Assembly: GCA_964640085.1 (NCBI GenBank)
Contig: CAZXFA010000004.1
Span: 60,648 to 124,647 of the forward strand
DNA: 64,000 bases
Reading direction: 5' to 3'
Origin: CAZXFA01 sp964640085
GTDB lineage: Bacteria > Actinomycetota > UBA4738 > HRBIN12
Shown here: one piece after another, positions 7,387-14,594 of the stretch
Position numbering within the stretch: the first letter of the stretch is position 1
How the letters are laid out: every line of letters begins with the position of its first letter
The notes under the pieces: model-generated
Told to the model about the DNA's origin: nothing
Database searches by the model: none
Seen by the model: only the letters and a program-made list of their open reading frames with translations
Made by a program: the position numbers and the translations under genes

Positions 7387-8556
7387 TCACGCTCGGTGCA
7401 TCGCCTCGATCAGGATGTCGGCCACCTCGGGACGGCTGAACTCCTGGGGGGGCCGTTCCCCCGCCCGGAGCATCTCGCGGACCCTGGTGCCGGACAGACT
7501 TACGCGGTCCGCCTCGTAGTGCGGGCAGGTCTTCGGCGAGGCCATCCCCTCGCAGCGGTTGCACCAGAACGAGTGCTCGAACATCAGCGGCGTGATCTCG
7601 AGCTCGTCCGGCTCGAACCGCTCGAAGATCTTCTGGGCGTCGTAGGTCCCGTAGAAGGTGCCGACGCCGGCGTGGTCGCGCCCGACGATGAAGTGGGTGC
7701 AGCCATAGTTCTTCCGGCAGATCGCGTGCCAGATCGCCTCCTTCGGACCCGCGTAGCGCATCGCCGCCGGGAACACGCTGACCATCGCCCGGTCCTTTGG
7801 GTAGTAGCCCTCGAACAGCGCCTCGTAGCACCGCATCCGGACCTCCGCCGGAACGTCGTCGCCCTTCGTGGCGCCGACCAGGGGGTGGACGAGCAGACCG
7901 TCGACGATCTCGAGCGCACATTTCTGGATGTACTCGTGGGCGCGGTGGATCGGGTTGCGGGTCTGGAAGCCCACGACGGTTCGCCAGCCTCGGCGCGCGA
8001 ACTCGGCGCGGGTCTGCGCCGGTGTCAGCCGATAGTCGAGGAAGTCGTCGTGCGCGGGCAGGCGCAGCGCGCGGAGCTCGCCGGCCAGGCAGAAGTCGCC
8101 CGCCTCGTGGAGCGCCTTCACCCCGGGATGCTCGAGGTCCTGCGTCCCGAACACGGCCTCCGCCTCGTACTCGCGGTCGCGCGCGAACACCTCGGTGACC
8201 TCGAGGACCGCCAGGGGGTCTGCGTCGTCCTCGGCGAGCAGCGCGACCGCCTCCGCCCGCCCGACCCGCTTGACCTCCTCGTCGGTGAGCGACAGCGTGA
8301 CCGGGATCGTCCACGCGAGGCCGTTCGCCAGGTGCATCGTCCCGAGGATCTCCCGGTAGTCCTCCCGACCCTGGAAACCCGCCAGGGGCGACAGCGCCCC
8401 TACGGCGAGCAGCTCGAGGTCGGAGAGCTCGCGCGGGTTCACGACGATCTTGGGGTGGTGCCGGGCGGCCTCTCCCAGAGTCCCCCGCTCGGCCTCCGGC
8501 ACGAGCAGGTCGACGAGGGTGCCGCCGTGCGGCGCGATGGTCTGGTCGATGGGCAT
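7387..8556 (-). CDS. sat: Sulfate adenylyltransferase (single-subunit ATP sulfurylase)
   Basis: The 389-aa enzyme forms adenosine 5'-phosphosulfate from ATP and sulfate. It has a PUA-like N-terminal domain (ELSDLELLAVGALSPLAGFQ) and the catalytic domain with the nucleotide-binding GFQTRNPIHRAHEY and the GRDHAGVG loop. NRCEGMASPKTCPH supplies the cysteines and histidine of the zinc site found in this family. The ATG at 8556 is preferred because GGAAGG lies nine bases upstream; a GTG 33 bases earlier is also open. It diverges from cysH across a 119-base gap carrying both promoters, so the two assimilation steps are probably controlled together. Confidence 0.93.
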   Translation of the reverse strand: MPIDQTIAPHGGTLVDLLVPEAERGTLGEAARHHPKIVVNPRELSDLELLAVGALSPLAGFQGREDYREILGTMHLANGLAWTIPVTLSLTDEEVKRVGRAEAVALLAEDDADPLAVLEVTEVFARDREYEAEAVFGTQDLEHPGVKALHEAGDFCLAGELRALRLPAHDDFLDYRLTPAQTRAEFARRGWRTVVGFQTRNPIHRAHEYIQKCALEIVDGLLVHPLVGATKGDDVPAEVRMRCYEALFEGYYPKDRAMVSVFPAAMRYAGPKEAIWHAICRKNYGCTHFIVGRDHAGVGTFYGTYDAQKIFERFEPDELEITPLMFEHSFWCNRCEGMASPKTCPHYEADRVSLSGTRVREMLRAGERPPQEFSRPEVADILIEAMHRA

Positions 8557-8645
8557 GCGTCTCGGCCTTCCGTGGTCGGAGTCGAGCACAGCATAGCGAC
8601 GGCTCCTCTGACGGCCGCCGCAAGCAGCGACGCTGCCCGTCCGCC

Positions 8646-8651
8646 TATACT
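8646..8651 (+). promoter_or_regulatory. -10 element of cysH
   Basis: TATACT, 24 bases before the ATG at 8676. The leader contains a GAAAGGA ribosome binding site. A TATGCT on the opposite strand nearby probably serves sat. Confidence 0.5.
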
Positions 8652-8675
8652 TCTCGGACCGACGAAAGGACGGTC

Positions 8676-9431
8676 ATGCCCCAGACCCTCCTCTCCGACC
8701 GGGACCTCCAAGACCTCAACGAGCGTTGGGAGCATGCCCGCCCACGCGAGATCGTGGGGTGGGCGCTCGAGGGTTCGGGGCTGCCCCGGATCGCGGTCGC
8801 CTCCGCGTTCCAGGCCGAGGGGACCTGCGTGATGCACATGGCGACCGAGATCCGCCCGGACGTGCCGATCCTGTTCTTGGAGACCGGATTCCACTTCGCC
8901 GAAACAATGGCGTTCAAGACCCAGCTCATCGAGCTGCTGGGGCTCAACGTGATCGAGCTGGAGGGGGAGTACGACAACCGGACGCAGGCCGAGACGTTCG
9001 GCACGCGCCTGTACGAGCGCGACCCAACCCTCTGCTGCGAGCTCAACAAGGTCCGGCCGATGCTCGAGGCGCTCCGCGGGCTCGACGCGTGGATCACCGC
9101 GTTCCGTCGGGACTCCTCGCCGACCCGAGCCCGGGCCCCGATCGTCGACCGGTACGAGCTCGAACCGGGCCGTTGGATCGTCAAGGTGAACCCGGTCGCG
9201 AACTGGACGCGGCGGGACACCTGGACGTACCTGCGGGAGCACGACCTGCCCCACAACCCGCTGTACGACCTGGGCTACGCATCGATCGGGTGCGCGCCGT
9301 GCACCCGGATCCGATTCCCCGGAGAGCCCGAGCGCGCCGGGCGGTGGGCCGGACTCTCGAAGTGGGAGTGCGGGATCCACGACCGGGAGGCGGCCGGTCA
9401 GGACGCGCTCACCGAACCGTCCGCCGGCTAG
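8676..9431 (+). CDS. cysH: Adenylyl-sulfate (APS) reductase, iron-sulfur type
   Basis: The 251-aa protein reduces APS to sulfite in assimilatory sulfate reduction. The PP-loop region reads VASAFQAEGTCVMHM, and LFLETGFHFAETM follows. The cysteine pairs that hold a [4Fe-4S] cluster, CCELNKV and GCAPC, mark an APS-reducing enzyme rather than a PAPS reductase of the cluster-free type. The C-terminal ECGIH contains the catalytic cysteine. It diverges from sat, its pathway partner. Its stop is followed after one base by the end of the convergent kinase-like gene, so there is no room for a conventional terminator. Confidence 0.92.
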   Translation: MPQTLLSDRDLQDLNERWEHARPREIVGWALEGSGLPRIAVASAFQAEGTCVMHMATEIRPDVPILFLETGFHFAETMAFKTQLIELLGLNVIELEGEYDNRTQAETFGTRLYERDPTLCCELNKVRPMLEALRGLDAWITAFRRDSSPTRARAPIVDRYELEPGRWIVKVNPVANWTRRDTWTYLREHDLPHNPLYDLGYASIGCAPCTRIRFPGEPERAGRWAGLSKWECGIHDREAAGQDALTEPSAG

Positions 9432-9432
9432 G

Positions 9433-10347
9433 TCAGGCCACCACCCACAGCGCCTCGCGCGCCAGGTCGATCTCCAGGCGCTGGTGATCGCCGAGCGAGT
9501 CGCCGTCGACCTGCACCGGGAACGGCGAGGACGAGGTCACCAGCACGTGCGAGGCGTCGTGGACATAGTCGACGTGGCGGTGCCGCACGTGCCGGGCCGA
9601 ACCGAAGACCTGCCATGCGATCCGCGGGACGCTGCGCCGCCGCAGCTTCCGTACCGAGACAACGTCAAGACCGGCGTCGAACGATGCCTCCGGCGTCATC
9701 CGCAGACCGCGCTCGCGGAAGTAGGTGTACGGATCGGTCCGACCGACCATCACCGAGAGCGACGGGAGCGCCTCTCCTCCGTCGATCCGCAGCTCGAGAT
9801 CGGCCTTGCGGCCCGCGTAGCTGGCCAACAGCTCCCATGCCACCGCACGGAAGGCGGCGCGATCGAACTTCGTCTTGGTCCGCGGGAACCGCGCGTCCAG
9901 CCGGCGCATCGCCGCGGCGTCCACACCCGCGCCGCAGTTCACGGCGAAGTAGTGGCGGTCGGCCCGCCCCAGCGAGAGCTTGAACGCCTCGTCGTCCAAC
10001 GCCTTGCCGATCAGGATCCCGGTGGCCTCCACCGGGTCGAGGGGGAGGCCCAGCGCCCGGACCAGGATGTTCGTCGCGCCGCCCGGGATCACACCGAGCG
10101 CGGTCTCGGTGCCCGCGAGCCCGTTCACGACCTCGTTGATCGTCCCGTCGCCGGAGAACACGACGACCAGGTCAAGGCCGTCGTCCGCCGCCTGCTGGGC
10201 CAGCTCGAGCGCGTGCCCTCGCTCCTTGGTCTCGGCCACCTCGAGGCGGAAGTCCGCCGACAGGGCCTTCTCGATCACCGCCAGCGTGGGCTTCGAGTAG
10301 GTCCGGGCGACGGGGTTGACGATGAGCAGCAGGCGTTGGAAGCGCAT
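9433..10347 (-). CDS. Diacylglycerol kinase-family lipid kinase
   Basis: The 304-aa product has the DAGK catalytic fold. LLLIVNPVARTYSKP starts the nucleotide-binding domain, VVFSGDGTINEVVNGL is the GGDGT-type motif (first glycine replaced by serine), and LGVIPGGATNILVRALGLP follows. The C-terminal domain contains the usual FAVNCGAGVDA segment. Relatives phosphorylate diacylglycerol or related lipids at the inner membrane face; the actual lipid cannot be told. A CATACT hexamer lies 11 bases before the ATG. Confidence 0.85.
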   Translation of the reverse strand: MRFQRLLLIVNPVARTYSKPTLAVIEKALSADFRLEVAETKERGHALELAQQAADDGLDLVVVFSGDGTINEVVNGLAGTETALGVIPGGATNILVRALGLPLDPVEATGILIGKALDDEAFKLSLGRADRHYFAVNCGAGVDAAAMRRLDARFPRTKTKFDRAAFRAVAWELLASYAGRKADLELRIDGGEALPSLSVMVGRTDPYTYFRERGLRMTPEASFDAGLDVVSVRKLRRRSVPRIAWQVFGSARHVRHRHVDYVHDASHVLVTSSSPFPVQVDGDSLGDHQRLEIDLAREALWVVA

Positions 10348-10393
10348 GGGGTGCCGTCAGTATGACAAGTCCTCGACGAACGCGTGTTCGCCA

Positions 10394-10645
10394 TCAGACC
10401 GACGAGCCGCCGGAGACGGGTGGTAGGAACGCGACCTCCTGGGCCTCGCGCAGCGAGGTGGACGCATCGGCTGGCTCGCCGTCCACGACGATCGAGCCGG
10501 CCCGCGCCACGTGTTCGAACCGCTCACCGTACCGAGCGCAGAGCGCGTCCAGGACTTCGGCGACGGTGGCGCCCTCTGCTTCGGCGTGCGCGGAGCCGGC
10601 GAGATCGCGCAACGCCGCGAACAGCCGGACCCGAACGCTCGTCAT
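10394..10645 (-). CDS. MoaD/ThiS-family sulfur carrier with a C-terminal extension
   Basis: An 83-aa ubiquitin-fold protein with the MoaD pattern VRVRLFAALRDLAG, TVAEVLDAL and the ending FLPPVSGG. MoaD normally stops at the Gly-Gly that is adenylated and thiolated by MoeB/MoaE partners for molybdopterin synthesis. Here SSV follows before the TGA, so the diglycine is not terminal and would need trimming, unless the annotation reflects a small shift. No moaE, moeB or cofactor gene lies nearby. It diverges from glnR with 53 bases between them. Confidence 0.75.
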   Translation of the reverse strand: MTSVRVRLFAALRDLAGSAHAEAEGATVAEVLDALCARYGERFEHVARAGSIVVDGEPADASTSLREAQEVAFLPPVSGGSSV

Positions 10646-10698
10646 CGCAGGTCAAGGGTATCGCCCCGAACGCGGACGCTGTTACCCTCGGTCAGGTC

Positions 10699-11358
10699 GT
10701 GGCGCCGATCCTCCTGCTCGCCGACCGCCCCCCGGACCAGGTCCTGCCGGCCCTACCGGGGCTCGGCCTGGATCTGAAGACGGAGCATCTGTCGGCGACC
10801 ACGGTGGGGGACGTGAGGAGCCTGATGCCCGAGACGATCGTGGTGGACGCGGCCGAGAACCCGGGACAGGCCCACGCCGTGCTCCGTGCGCTGCGCGAGC
10901 GGCGAACCTCCGCGCCGGTCCTGGTCGTGGTCGAGAGGCGCGACCTCGAGCGGTTCCCATGGGAGGAGCTCGCCGACGACGTCGTCTTCCCCGGCGCCCC
11001 GGAGGCCGAGATCCGCATCCGGCTCTCGATCCTCCGGCGCCGCGCCGGCTCCGGCGAGGGATCGACGGTCAGGCTCGGACCCCTGGTCCTGGACCGGGAC
11101 TCGTACCGGGTGACCGCCGGGAGCACGCCGCTCGACCTCACCTACAGGGAATTCGAGCTCCTGCGGTTCCTCGCCGAACGCCCGGGGCGCGTGTTCACCC
11201 GGCCCGCGCTGCTCCGCGAGGTGTGGGGGTACGACTTCTACGGGGGGACCAGGACGGTCGACGTCCACATCCGTCGACTGCGCGCGAAGCTCGGTCCCGA
11301 GCACGAGTCGCTGATCGAGACCGTCCGGGGCGTGGGGTACCGGGCCGCCGACCTCTGA
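10699..11358 (+). CDS. glnR: Nitrogen regulator GlnR (orphan OmpR-type regulator)
   Basis: A 219-aa OmpR-family regulator whose C-terminal domain closely follows the actinobacterial GlnR pattern: LDLTYREFELLRFLAERPGR, EVWGYDFYGGTRTVDVHIRR and LRAKLGPEHESLIETVRGVG. The N-terminal receiver-like domain has an aspartate in IVVDAAEN but lacks the conserved lysine and acidic pocket, as in GlnR, which is not controlled by ordinary phosphorylation. GlnR activates ammonium assimilation genes under nitrogen limitation. Genes for glnA1, glnE and glnA2 follow within 8 kb. The start is the GTG at 10699, with TACCCT ten bases upstream. There is no partner kinase. Confidence 0.88.
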   Translation: MAPILLLADRPPDQVLPALPGLGLDLKTEHLSATTVGDVRSLMPETIVVDAAENPGQAHAVLRALRERRTSAPVLVVVERRDLERFPWEELADDVVFPGAPEAEIRIRLSILRRRAGSGEGSTVRLGPLVLDRDSYRVTAGSTPLDLTYREFELLRFLAERPGRVFTRPALLREVWGYDFYGGTRTVDVHIRRLRAKLGPEHESLIETVRGVGYRAADL

Positions 11359-11373
11359 GCGCCGGCTGCCGCC

Positions 11374-11661
11374 TCACACGACGAAGGCCACCCCGTTCCA
11401 GAACGCCTCGAGGCGCCGCCGCAGCCGCCCCCGCACGCAGATCTGGACCTCGCGCGGGGGTCGGATCCCGGGCTGGAGGAACAGCAGGAAGCCTTTGGTC
11501 TCGAACCTCTGGTAGTCCAGGGCGTCCGGCGGGAGCTCGACGGACGCGACGAGGCGGCGCATAGCCCCCCGGATGCTCGCCACCGGCGTGAGGTGCAGGA
11601 ACAGCAGAGCGCCGTGCTCGCGGATCATCGATCGCGTCTCGGGCGTGGCGTCGATCCTCAT
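11374..11661 (-). CDS. Small conserved-looking protein, possibly HesB/IscA-fold
   Basis: A 95-aa product between glnR and glnA1, on the opposite strand. It begins MRIDATPETRSMIREHGALL and ends RLEAFWNGVAFVV. The spacing of the N-terminal helix, central strands and terminal WNG segment recalls small proteins related to A-type iron-sulfur carriers, but there is no cysteine in it, so cluster binding is unlikely. The ATG has AAGGAAG four bases upstream. Its promoter region is shared with the GlnR-like box of glnA1, so nitrogen control is possible. Function unknown. Confidence 0.55.
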   Translation of the reverse strand: MRIDATPETRSMIREHGALLFLHLTPVASIRGAMRRLVASVELPPDALDYQRFETKGFLLFLQPGIRPPREVQICVRGRLRRRLEAFWNGVAFVV

Positions 11662-11726
11662 ACCGCTTCCTTCGGCATCTTCGAGCGGGACTTCACCCCG
11701 GGTTCTCCGACCCCCACGTGCGGGCC

Positions 11727-11753
11727 GTAACCCAGAGTTAACGACGCCGAAAC
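11727..11753 (+). promoter_or_regulatory. GlnR-like box upstream of glnA1
   Basis: Three half-sites in register: GTAAC (11727-11731), TTAAC (11738-11742) and GAAAC (11749-11753), each separated by six bases. This matches the published actinobacterial GlnR pattern gTnAC-n6-GaAAC on an 11-base period. It lies 65 bases before the glnA1 start, just upstream of a TACGCT that could be the -10 element. The core CAGAGTTAACG recurs before glnA2. Confidence 0.68.
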
Positions 11754-11818
11754 ACCGACCCTCGTCCCGACACCTACGCTGATGCGGTCGTTCGGTGAGG
11801 AAGGGGGAAGCGCGACCG

Positions 11819-13249
11819 ATGCCCACGCCGAAGGAGGTCCTGGCCCTCGCCAGGGAGTCGGGCGCCGAGATCGTCGACCTGCGGTTCTCGGACCTGCCCG
11901 GGCTCATGCAGCACTTCTCGATCCCGGTCTCGGAGCTCACCGAGGAGAGCTTCGACGACGGGCTGGGGTTCGATGGGTCCTCGATCCGCGGGTTCCAGGA
12001 GATCCAGGAGTCCGACATGCTCCTGGTCCCGGACCCGCAGACCGCGTACCTGGATCCGTTCACCCGTCACGCCACGCTCAACCTGCACTGCTTCGTGCGG
12101 GACCCGGTTACCGGCGAGATGTACACACGTGATCCTCGCTACATCGCGCGCAAGGCCGAGCTGTACCTGAAGCAGACGGGGATCGCCGACACGTCCTTCT
12201 GGGGTCCGGAGTGCGAGTTCTACATCTTCGACTCGATCCGGTTCGACCAGAATCAGCACGAGGGCTTCTACCACATCGACGCGATCGAGGGCGTGTGGAA
12301 CTCCGGGCGCGAGCGCGAGCTCTCCGGCGAGGCGAACCTCGGCTACAAGCCCCGGTACAAGGAGGGCTACTTCCCCCTGCCGCCGATGGATCACTACCAG
12401 GACCTTCGGAGCGAGATGGTCCTGAACCTGGAGGGGGTCGGGATCCAGATCGAGGTGCACCACCACGAGGTCGGCACCGCGGGGCAGGCGGAGATAGACA
12501 TCCGGTACGGCACCCTGCTGGCCACCGCCGACAACGTGATGAAGTACAAGTACGTCGTCAAGAACACGGCGCGGGCGGCCGGCAAGACCGTCACCTTCAT
12601 GCCCAAGCCGATCTTCCAAGACAATGGCTCGGGGATGCACACGCACCAGAGCTTGTGGAAGGACGACGAGAACCTGTTCTGGGACGAGGTCGGCTACGCG
12701 GGCATCAGCGACACCGCCCGTTGGTACATCGGAGGGCTGATCGCGCACGCGCCGAGCCTGCTCGCGTTCACTAACCCCACGACCAACTCGTACCGTCGGC
12801 TGGTCCCCGGGTACGAGGCGCCGATCAACCTCGTGTACTCCCAGCGGAACCGCAGCGCGTGCGTCCGGATCCCGCAGTATTTCAAGAACCCGGCGGCCAA
12901 GCGGCTCGAGTTCCGCACACCCGATCCGTCGAGCAACCCGTACCTGGCGTTCGCCGCGATGCTGATGTCGGGCCTCGACGGGATCAAGAACAAGACCGAG
13001 CCGCCCGAGCCCATCGACAAGGATCTGTACGACCTGCCGCCAGAGGAGAAAGCGGTCGTCAGGCAGGTCCCGGGATCGCTCGAGGAGGTGCTCGACGCGC
13101 TCGAGGCCGACCACCAGTGGCTGCTCGAGGGCGGCGTGTTCACGCAGGACGTGATCGATACCTGGATCGAGTACAAGCGCCTGAAGGAGGTCGACCAGGT
13201 GCGCCTTCGCCCTCACCCCTGGGAGTTCAGCCTGTACTTCGACCTCTGA
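11819..13249 (+). CDS. glnA1: Glutamine synthetase, adenylylatable type I-beta (GlnA1)
   Basis: The 476-aa enzyme makes glutamine from glutamate, ammonia and ATP. Marks include LGFDGSSIRGFQ, the metal-ligand strands EVHHHEVGTAGQAEIDIRYG, FMPKPIFQDNGSGMHTHQS and NRSACVRIP. DKDLYDLPPEE places a tyrosine near residue 404, equivalent to the Tyr that GlnE adenylylates, so activity is probably switched off by the GlnE encoded at 14594-17239. The ATG at 11819 has AAGGGGGAAG eight bases upstream. It sits between glnR and glnE and behind a GlnR-like box, so it is very likely the main nitrogen-assimilation enzyme. Confidence 0.94.
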   Translation: MPTPKEVLALARESGAEIVDLRFSDLPGLMQHFSIPVSELTEESFDDGLGFDGSSIRGFQEIQESDMLLVPDPQTAYLDPFTRHATLNLHCFVRDPVTGEMYTRDPRYIARKAELYLKQTGIADTSFWGPECEFYIFDSIRFDQNQHEGFYHIDAIEGVWNSGRERELSGEANLGYKPRYKEGYFPLPPMDHYQDLRSEMVLNLEGVGIQIEVHHHEVGTAGQAEIDIRYGTLLATADNVMKYKYVVKNTARAAGKTVTFMPKPIFQDNGSGMHTHQSLWKDDENLFWDEVGYAGISDTARWYIGGLIAHAPSLLAFTNPTTNSYRRLVPGYEAPINLVYSQRNRSACVRIPQYFKNPAAKRLEFRTPDPSSNPYLAFAAMLMSGLDGIKNKTEPPEPIDKDLYDLPPEEKAVVRQVPGSLEEVLDALEADHQWLLEGGVFTQDVIDTWIEYKRLKEVDQVRLRPHPWEFSLYFDL

Positions 13250-13295
13250 TGCTCGCGGATCGGCGACGCGAGGACCGCCTTCCGGCCGGTCCTCG

Positions 13296-13301
13296 TAGTC
13301 T
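13296..13301 (+). promoter_or_regulatory. -10 element of the DNA glycosylase gene (leaderless type)
   Basis: TAGTCT ends seven bases before the ATG at 13309; there is no Shine-Dalgarno sequence. Confidence 0.5.
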
Positions 13302-13308
13302 CCGGACC

Positions 13309-14208
13309 ATGCTCGTCCGAACGCTCCGGCCCTCGTTCCCGGTCGACGTCGCCCGGACGCTCTGGCCGATCCGTCGCGGCACCGGCGATCCGACGATGCG
13401 CGTTGAGCGAGGCGAGGTCGTGCGCGCCTCCCGGACACCCGAGGGCCGGGTCACCGTGCGTCTCGTCCAGGCGGGGTCGCATCGGATCGAGGTCGAAACG
13501 TGGGGCGATGGCGCCGCCTGGATCCTCGAGCACGCGCCGGCCTGGGTCGGCGCCCTGGACGACGACTCGGACTTCGATCCCCCTCCGGGCGACGTCCGGG
13601 AGCTGTGGCGCCGCAACCGCGGCGTTCGGATCCCGCGGACCGGCCTGGTCACCGAGCGTTTGCTCCCGGTGATCCTCGAGCAGAAGGTCACCGGCCCCGA
13701 GGCCCGGCGCGCGTACCGGAAGCTCGCCACCGGGCTCGCCGAGGCGGCCCCGGGTCCGTTCGGCCTGTCGCTCCCGCCCGACCCGGAACGGATGGCCGCG
13801 CTCGCATACCAGGACTTCCATCCCTTCGGGATCGAGCGGCGGCGGGCGGAGGTCCTCCGAGAGGTCGCGGCCCGGGCCCCGTGGCTCGATGCGGCGGCCG
13901 ATCTCCCGCTCGCGGAGGCCCGAGCGCGGATCGGCTCCCTCCGCGGCATCGGGGCATGGACCGTTGCCGAGGTAGCCCGGACCGCGCTGGGCGACGCGGA
14001 CGCCGTCTCGGTGGGCGACTACCACGTCCCGAGCATCGTGACCTGGGCGCTGGCTCGCGAGGCCCGCGGCACCGACGAGCGGATGCTCGAGCTCCTCGAG
14101 CCCTACCGGCCCCATCGCGGCCGCGTCCAGCGGCTGCTGATAGCCGGCCACGTGCGGGCCCCGGCGTTCGGACCACGCATGGAGGCGAGGGCGATCGACC
14201 GCCTCTAG
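13309..14208 (+). CDS. DNA-3-methyladenine glycosylase II-like (AlkA-type HhH-GPD)
   Basis: A 299-aa base-excision repair enzyme. The helix-hairpin-helix reads IGSLRGIGAWTVAEVARTAL and the catalytic aspartate lies just after it in VSVGDYHVP. The region from residue 100 (LLPVILEQKVTGPEARRAYR) matches the start of the HhH-GPD domain, and the N-terminal 95 residues resemble the AlkA N-terminal beta domain only weakly. It would remove alkylated purines. Its TAG overlaps the stop codon of the convergent ridA-like gene in a shared CTAG, so there is no intergenic terminator. Confidence 0.82.
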   Translation: MLVRTLRPSFPVDVARTLWPIRRGTGDPTMRVERGEVVRASRTPEGRVTVRLVQAGSHRIEVETWGDGAAWILEHAPAWVGALDDDSDFDPPPGDVRELWRRNRGVRIPRTGLVTERLLPVILEQKVTGPEARRAYRKLATGLAEAAPGPFGLSLPPDPERMAALAYQDFHPFGIERRRAEVLREVAARAPWLDAAADLPLAEARARIGSLRGIGAWTVAEVARTALGDADAVSVGDYHVPSIVTWALAREARGTDERMLELLEPYRPHRGRVQRLLIAGHVRAPAFGPRMEARAIDRL

Positions 14209-14594
14209 CCCTCGGGCAGGATCGCGTCGGCCTCGATCTCGACGAGCCAGCGCGGGTCGAGGAACCCGCTGACCACCACCATCGTGCTCGCCGGACGCAC
14301 GTCGCCGAACACTTCGCCGTGCGCTCGTCCCACCTCCTGCCAGTCCTCCGGCCGGACGAGGTACGTCCGCGTGCGGATCACGTGCTCCGGGCCCGCGCCG
14401 GCCTCGGCCAACGCGGCGAGCACGATCTCCAGGCAGCGCTTCGTCTGCGCGAGCGCTCCCGCGGGCGGATCTCCGCCCTCCGCCGCGATCGGCGCGGTCC
14501 CGGAGACCGCCACGTGGTGACCATCCAGCACTGCCCGCGAGAACCCGATCAGAGGCTCGTACGGCGAGCCCGAGGCCACCCGACGACGCTCCAT
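14205..14594 (-). CDS. RidA/YjgF/UK114-family protein
   Basis: A 129-aa member of the RidA family, which includes enamine/imine deaminases. The fold-typical segments are VAVSGTAPI, QTKRCLEIVLAALAEAGAG and PASTMVVVSGFLDPRWLVEIEADAI. The last carries the conserved V-x-x-L-x-x-x-x-x-V-E-I-E strand, but the arginine of active RidA (R105 in E. coli) is at best shifted, so the enzymatic role is uncertain. The ATG overlaps the glnE stop (TGATG), with GAGGAGGGG upstream, so it is translated from the glnE message. Confidence 0.8.
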   Translation of the reverse strand: MERRRVASGSPYEPLIGFSRAVLDGHHVAVSGTAPIAAEGGDPPAGALAQTKRCLEIVLAALAEAGAGPEHVIRTRTYLVRPEDWQEVGRAHGEVFGDVRPASTMVVVSGFLDPRWLVEIEADAILPEG

